Shown here: positions 58,021 through 64,000 of the stretch, in pieces
Position numbering within the stretch: position 1 is the first letter of the stretch
How the letters are laid out: each line of letters begins with the position of its first letter
DNA from: Ananas comosus
Lineage: Eukaryota > Streptophyta > Magnoliopsida > Poales > Bromeliaceae
Direction: 5' to 3'
Assembly (NCBI RefSeq): GCF_001540865.1
Contig: NC_033623.1
Span: 14,010,116 to 14,074,115 of the forward strand
Length of the DNA: 64,000 nucleotides
Translations under genes and position numbers: made by a program
The notes under the pieces: generated by a model
What the model saw: the letters and a program-made list of their open reading frames with translations, nothing else
Database searches by the model: none
Told to the model about the DNA's origin: nothing

Positions 58021-59396
58021 ATGGCCACGCCGCGCCGCGTTTCCTGCATCCGCACGCTGCGCCCGAGCCACCGATCCGCCGCCCAAGCGGACGAGGCCAA
58101 GCGGAGCCGCTCCCCCTGCGTCTGCTGCGTGGGGCCCCACCACCAACCCAAATCGAAGCCCCGCACGCCGCGGAGCGCCCGCCGGGGCCCGCGCGCGGTG
58201 GCTCGGCCCGGGCGGTGGTTCCGCGCGGTGCGCCGCTCGTTCGCGCAGGCCCCGTGCAGGTCCATCGCCGTCGCCGCGCGCGGGGGCGAGGAGGTGAAGG
58301 TCTACAACCCGAAGCTCGCGCAGCCGGCCGAGGGCGCCGCGCTCAAGGAAGGGAGCGGCTCGGACGATGAGTTTAGTTTGCTGTGTAAGGAGGGATTCTG
58401 CCGCGAGGACGTGGCGGCGGTCACCATCCAGGCCTACTTCAGGGCCCATCTCGTGCGCTTATTCTACCCTACTTCATTTTAATTTATTATTTTTGCGTCA
58501 AATTTGTAGATATATAATTATATAGTCCCTCTTCCCTCTACACTCCAACGCTACGTGTCAGATTGATTTGCTCTACTCATCCAAGGAATTATTATTATCA
58601 TGCTAATCTTATTAATTATCGTTTTTTTAATCCTAAACTTTTTTTAAAAAAATTAATACATTTTTCGATGGAAGATGTGTAAAATTTACACCTATATATA
58701 CAGAATGTATGGGATATATTTTTCTACCTGATTGACTTAGTTTTTATAATTTGCGCTTAAACATTTAATCTCTGTAATCGATCGTTTTTACTCTTTTATT
58801 ATTATAATGGGTGTCAAAGTTAAATCACATAAATATTGACTTGTACCGTGCATGTTGGCATGTGGGTGATCACAACAATGTCCGTAGGCGAACCCAAAGC
58901 ATTTATTTTTCTAACTAAAGTGACTTCTCTGGTTTCGAGCGCACTGTATATATGATGATGGAAAAGATCGTTTGCCACGAGATGTCAAATTATTTTCAGC
59001 GGCTAATGATGAATTGTTATATTTTGCAATTAAGACTTCAGAAACTAAAGTAGCAAACTGAATTCTGTAATCCAATTAAGTTGCAATATGGATGCAGTTT
59101 AGGCACTATGGGTGCATCCAAACCTTTTTTCTGCTTTAGATGTCATTTAATTTGTGACACTAATAAATAACTGCTGTTTATGAGACCAATGTGGAATTGC
59201 GTGGCATTAGGCGCGGCGGGCGTTCCGGGCGCTGAAGAGCCTGGTGAGGCTGCAGGCGGTGGCGCGGGGGGCGTACGTGCGGCGGCAGGCGGAGGTCGCG
59301 ATCCACTGCATGCAGGCACTGGTGCGCCTGCAGGTTCGGGTCCGAGCCAGGCAGCTGCTCAGCAAGTCCAAGGAGGCCCAGCTCCTACAAAACTGA
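58021..59396 (+). CDS. IQ67-domain (IQD) calmodulin-binding protein, short form
   Basis: Two exons, 58021-58452 and 59211-59396, give 205 residues. Plant IQD proteins bind calmodulin and act as scaffolds at microtubules, membranes or the nucleus. The N-terminus is basic and Arg/Ser/Pro-rich. The IQ67 region begins [11 protein letters not shown], then continues in exon 2 as [20 protein letters not shown] and ends [13 protein letters not shown]. The phase-0 intron (58453-59210) splits the first IQ motif at the position that is typical of the IQD family. The protein ends about 13 residues after the IQ67 region, so the long C-terminal part of large IQDs is absent; short IQDs of this kind are known. 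Exon 1 is strongly GC-rich. Confidence 0.9.
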
Positions 59397-59955
59397 AGAT
59401 TTCTGTAGGATACTCTCCTCAACCTTCTCAGTGATCGACGCCCTCTGAAGTTTGTAATCTGATTGCATTTTGTCTCATTTATGTATGTTAACCTTTTCCT
59501 GTAATGAAATTGTGACTTGTTGGCGAAAATTGTTCCTCCCTTGCCTCTCTTTAATTTCTTCACCGATCCTTGATTTTATTTTCATTATTTGATTCCATTG
59601 CACCATAAATTTCTATATATCCGGCTGGGTAAATTGCATTACTGCTCCTCATCTTTCTATCCATTTTCGTTCTGAACCAAGTACTCTTTTTAAGTGAAAC
59701 ACTGCCAACATGTGCTGACTCGTCGATCGATCAGGGAATTATGTTATTCATAGCGAACTGCAGTCAGAAACCGGCACAAAGCCGTCGAGTACATTAAGAC
59801 TTAAAATGCACGTACGTATGCAAGGGGGGAAAAAAATATGAAAAGAGATAGCGAGACAACAACTCCAGGAGAATTTGTCGACACCCAAATTCCGACGTTT
59901 GAAAGAGAAAAACGAAGTGAGGAAACAAGCAAAACCATGATGATCAACCAACTAG
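59397..59955. other. Intergenic, convergent 3' ends of the IQD and GST genes
   Basis: The two flanking genes converge here, and the region probably holds both 3' UTRs. No other feature recognised. Confidence 0.4.
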
Positions 59956-60808
59956 CTAGATCACCGGCGCTGGCTCCTGCTGCATGGCCACCACCTTGCG
60001 CCATGCGGGCCGGTTGGTGATCTGCTTCCACCACCGGTTCACGTTCGCCATCGACGCGAAAAGAGAGCGGCACGCAGGGATGGAGCCGAGGCGGTGCGCA
60101 TTGGGGACGTGGGAGAGGTCGGCGAGCGTGAATTTGTGGCCTGCGAGGTACTCGTCCTCCGCGAGCCTGCGCTCGTAGATGTCAAGCACCTCCCCGAGCT
60201 TGCGCTCGCTCGCCACCACCGCCTTCTCGTCCTTCTCCTGCCCCATGAGCGGCGCGAACGCCAGGTTGAAGACCAGCTCCGAGCTCGGCGGGCCGAAGCT
60301 GTGCGCCTCCGTCTGCAGCCACTGCTCTATCGCCGCGCGCTCCAACGTGCACGTGCCGAACAGCTCCTTGTTCCCGCGCTCGTGGTTGCGCCCCGCAATG
60401 TGGCGGCAAATCTCTCTCGAGTCTGAGATCGAACAGTTAACAGCAATTCAATATCATGAAGTTAAGTCCTAAACTTCTTTAACTCAAATTTCACTTAGAT
60501 CCCCAAATTTTAAATTGAATTAGGCTGGTGCATTGATGTACGAATGGTTATACTAAGGAGCATTTGATTGAAATAATTTTTTTCTTTTCAAGTATTATCC
60601 CTCGCCTTTTCTAAAGCTAATTTAGGAGCAAATAGTTTTGCGTATAATGACTACGAGAAAATATTGACAAAACTTGGAATAAAATGATTGAAAAAAATAG
60701 ATAAATTGATCACTTCAAGTTTTTGACAAATGACTTTTACAACGGGTATTTTACAAAATAAATTAATAGAAAAGTAATATGAAAGGTCCGTGCAGCCACA
60801 CTTTCGCA

Positions 60809-60839
<31 letters not shown>

Positions 60840-61616
60840 CAGTAGAGTTACTATACTCCTATGAGTATAGATATCTTTATACTTATAAGTTTTCGACCGT
60901 TAGATTAAAAAAATATGTATAGATATTTTTATACTTATTAGCTTTCGGCCGTTGGTTAGAATGATAGTGATTTTTTAAAGTTGAGTGGGTGGTTGGTTGA
61001 ATAATATGATCTAACAGATAGAAATGATAAACGAAGTAGATCTAACGACAGAATACTTATACATATAAAAGAGTCTATACTCATAAGACTATAGTAACCG
61101 AACTCTATATATTTAATTATTACGTAAGTTATTTCTAAAGTTTTTATAGATATTGTTTGTAACATTAGGCAAAAGTATAAGATCCCAGCGAGAAACGATT
61201 CTTACCAACAAGCGTCAGTTTCCCATCTTCGAATGTTAGCGCTTGACCATGCGGCTGCAACGAACAACATCGGTAAGAATCTCACACCATTCCTACTGAT
61301 TAAAAAACAGAGCATATTAAGGACCTATTTGGCTCAACGGCTACTTCCAACGTACGGCACCGTACCGCGACCGAAGTTTCAGTTTTAAACTTCAACTGTA
61401 ATACATTAAAAATGGACCAAGCCAGGCCAAAGGATATACTAGATCAGTTTACGAAAAGAGCATCACCTGCAGTTTGAGGTAGTCGGGCATGCGCTTCTGG
61501 CCCTTGTACGTATCTACTCGGATCAGCTGGAACTCAACATCCTTCTCGAAGAGGCACATCAACACTCTCGCGACTTCCGTCGAGGTTGGTGACCCGAATA
61601 CCTTCACGCTCGCCAT
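59956..61616 (-). CDS. Glutathione S-transferase, phi class
   Basis: Conjugates glutathione to electrophilic compounds or carries ligands in the cytosol. Three exons, 61467-61616, 61206-61254 and 59956-60422, give 221 residues; the 50-codon first and 49-base second exon are typical of phi GST genes. The thioredoxin-like N-terminal domain has MASVKVFGSPTSTEVARVL (the active Ser is about residue 12) and LTFEDGKLTLVDSREICRHI. The helical C-terminal domain has YLAGHKFTLADLSHVPN and VNRWWKQITNRPAW. The start at 61616 is chosen because it gives the family N-terminus; an ATG 30 bases upstream is in frame. Intron 2 contains a short-family MITE. A second phi GST follows on the same strand. Confidence 0.92.
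60840..61106. mobile_element. Short-family MITE in a GST intron
   Basis: Starts AGAGTTACTATACTCCTATGAG after a (TA)n(GA)n tract and ends AAGACTATAGTAACCGAACTC before a TA-rich run; reversed, the right end reads GAGTTCGGTTACTATAGTCTT. It has an internal duplication of about 50 bp (TTTTATACTTAT..GTTTTCGACCGTT twice). Confidence 0.8.
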
Positions 61617-62509
61617 CGAAAATTTGGTTACGGATACGGAGATCAAAGTGCTCTACTCTCTTAACTAATACACACTAGCAGTTGATAGTTCCAGTTCCAA
61701 GTGCACAGAGGTTGGATGGTTCAGGTGGTTTTTAAACTTAGCTTGTAGCACAATGAAATGCCTTGCTTGTCAAGAGGAAAAATTAAAGGGCAAAGGGAAA
61801 GAAAATAAAGGGAAAGTGAAAGGAGAAAAAGAGAGAGGATAGCTTATTAATTTAATTGGTATTGAAGGTGTTTTACTGGAGATAGATCTGGCTTTTTCTT
61901 TCTTTAAGATGGAGCTTCTCCATCAAGTATGTGAGCTTAGTATGTATTTTAATATCAGCTAAACAAAATATGTCAGAAAAGCTAAAGGGATTCAGAGATG
62001 GATTTGGCTTTAGGTCGGTTTTGAATAACCAATATTAGGGCTTTCTTTAGTAAAGCTTCTTTAGTAACTGCGATGATTAGAGAATTTGTTTTTAATCTGT
62101 GAGGATCTCTCTTGCTACTTGATATTCCCTGTTTTAACATTACATAATAGCTGCGTTTTCATTGAAACTCTCCTACCAGTTGCCAATTCTCATTTCAGAT
62201 TCATCACACTCTTTTCAAGGACAATAGAAAACACCGCAAAATTCTGGTGAAAATCTCAAAGAAAATCGAGTCCTCGAGTTGACGTTTGATGATAATGCGG
62301 CAATTGGTTGATCTATCATTCCATGGAAGTCAACAATGAAAGAGACCAGATCTCGGTGTCCTCTCATAATTGATTCACTAATGATTGATTGCATGATTAA
62401 TTGGCCACCTAAAATCAAGAGCTCAAACTACACTTCGGTGCACACTCTTAAGCCACACCCCGTAATATATTAATATCCACTAAAACATGAATAAAGCAGA
62501 AACTAAAAT

Positions 62510-62572
<63 letters not shown>

Positions 62573-63121
62573 TGCAAACAACAAACAACTTCAGAAAAAA
62601 CAGGAAGCATTATCGAAGTATCTTGCGCCTTTCGATCATAGGCGTCAATCGATCACGTCATTTCTTGAACAATTTAAGATGAGCACGTACTACCAACATA
62701 AAAACTCGAGCTCAACTATAGCTCGAGTTCGTTAAGCCACTGTACAATCGGAGACAAGCCTGGAACTTGACAGTACAATTAACTCATCTCATCCATAGCC
62801 CTACCTAGGCTTTTGTGAGCACCTAAATAACCTAATTGTCAGTCGAGTTAGGTTTCAAGAGACTTTGAATTTTCATTTAGATAAGATAGCAAACATCTTC
62901 GGATTATTATTCAACTTTAGGAACTATATTTCACAGAATACAAACTTCACGAACTGGGATTCACAGAATACATAGAAATGCTTCTCGATTATTTATTAGA
63001 GAAACTCCTCACACCTTTTGTAATGCCAAAGAGGAAGTACTCGACGAGTAACAAGCAGACAGAAACAACAAACACACCACATGACACAGAGAAGCAAAAA
63101 CGACAGATAGCAGCAAAGCCA
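61617..63121. other. Spacer between two GST genes
   Basis: Upstream region of the first GST and 3' region of the second. It contains a (TA)n tract (62512-62568). No other gene recognised. Confidence 0.4.
62512..62568. repeat. (TA)n microsatellite
   Basis: About 28 uninterrupted TA units, with no GA tract and no attached element. Confidence 0.95.
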
Positions 63122-64000
63122 TCAGAGCGGATATATTGCCGGTGCTCGGTTAATTATTTTCCTGATCGGACCAGGATACTCATTCTGCAATTGGACAACC
63201 TCCTTCCATGAGGGGCGAGTCGAGATTGCGTTCCACCACCTCTCCACATTCTTCCTTTCAGTGAAAAGTTCCTGTCCCCTTTTAGACAGAGTAACAAGAT
63301 AATGAGAATTCGGGAGGTGCGAAAGATCCGCGAGGGTAAAACTATCCCCAGCTAAGTATTTGCTGTCTCCAAGTCGCTTATTGTAAATGTCAAGTATCGC
63401 AGAGAGCTTCTTCTCATTTTGTTCTATCACGGCTTCGTCAGGGTGTATGCCCAACGGCTCAGCAAAAGCCAAATGAAAGATCAGTGCGGAGCTCGGACGT
63501 GCAAAGCTGAGAGCTTCTGATTGAAGCCACTGCTCAATCAATGCCCTATCCAGTGCTCCTTTTCCGTAAAGTGCTTTGTTCCCCTCATCTTCGTACTTGG
63601 TGGCGACGTGACGTATTATGGCCCTCGAATCTAACAGGACAAAAGTAACAAGATTGCATTTCACTTTTTGGCCGGTATTGCAAATAAACGAGGCTAAAAT
63701 GCAAGAAACGACCTAACAAATATCATGATTTTACATATGAAACACAGGTTTTGCAAATTAAGGCATGCGGAAAACAAAGCGGAAAACATGGCATCTGCAG
63801 GGGAATTATCATAAAACTTAACCAAAATAAACGACAAGGAGCATCAGCGTGCTTCACTTACTGGTAAGGGTGAGATCCCCATCCTTAAATGTCACTTGAC
63901 CACTGATATCCTGCAAGGTTTGAAAGGAAGAATCACAAGATTTATCCTCATCAGAGTGTAAACACCACCCTAGTAAACAAAGATTGTAAACACCTGTATG
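63122..64000 (-). CDS. Glutathione S-transferase, phi class, second copy (5' part outside the window)
   Basis: Exon 3 is 63122-63630, exon 2 is 63862-63910 (49 bases, as in the first copy), and exon 1 ends at 63994 with ACAG before GTGTTT, so only its last seven bases lie in the window. The visible part has VTFKDGDLTLTNSRAIIRHV, KYEDEGNKALYG, IEQWLQSEALSF, YLAGDSFTLADLSHLPN and VERWWNAISTRPSW. The catalytic Ser region is outside. The C-terminus is about 13 residues longer than in the first copy (IRKIINRAPAIYPL). The two genes are a tandem pair, head to tail, about 1.5 kb apart. Confidence 0.9.

Overview
The window is nuclear DNA from a flowering plant, most likely a non-grass monocot. The genes contain spliceosomal introns, several first exons are much more GC-rich than the rest of their gene (a monocot-type gradient), and the intergenic DNA is AT-rich and full of small transposons and microsatellites. 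Pineapple is a guess only. Single N bases occur at 9286, 32537 and 35065.

Protein genes, left to right: prolyl oligopeptidase (547-6917, minus, 12 exons, complete); a PUS1-type tRNA pseudouridine synthase (26403-28200, plus); a small CRAL-TRIO/SEC14-like protein (30613-31629, minus); three secreted root cap domain proteins (36963-38045 plus; 45240-47043 plus; 51718-53176 minus), the last two being arms of a recent inverted duplication; the thylakoid VKOR-thioredoxin fusion LTO1 (39353-42821, minus); a short IQ67-domain calmodulin-binding protein (58021-59396, plus); and two tandem phi-class glutathione transferases (59956-61616 minus; 63122 to beyond the window end, minus). All splice models were built by hand from GT/AG sites and reading phase.

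RNA genes: a MIR394 hairpin on the minus strand (14324-14567) whose loop is largely a TA microsatellite, and two U4 spliceosomal RNA genes on the plus strand (38537 and 55638), each with the plant snRNA upstream element and a TATA box at Pol II spacing. The second U4 copy has a changed protein-binding bulge and may be a pseudogene.

Mobile DNA: between 16.8 and 23.4 kb lies a dense cluster of foldback, microsatellite-bordered MITEs. More copies sit at 30.1 kb, in an intron of root cap gene B and in an intron of the first GST gene. The root cap copy has a matching empty site in the inverted duplicate. Other elements include a solo LTR with a perfect 5-bp duplication in a prolyl oligopeptidase intron, PIF/Harbinger-type MITEs with TTA/TAA duplications, three 5'-truncated LINEs (two with clear target duplications), several LINE 3' stubs, and a tRNA-derived SINE family that shares its 3' tail with the LINEs.

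The genes do not form a pathway. The notable local structure is duplication (root cap genes, U4 genes, GST genes) together with transposon insertions that can be compared between duplicates.
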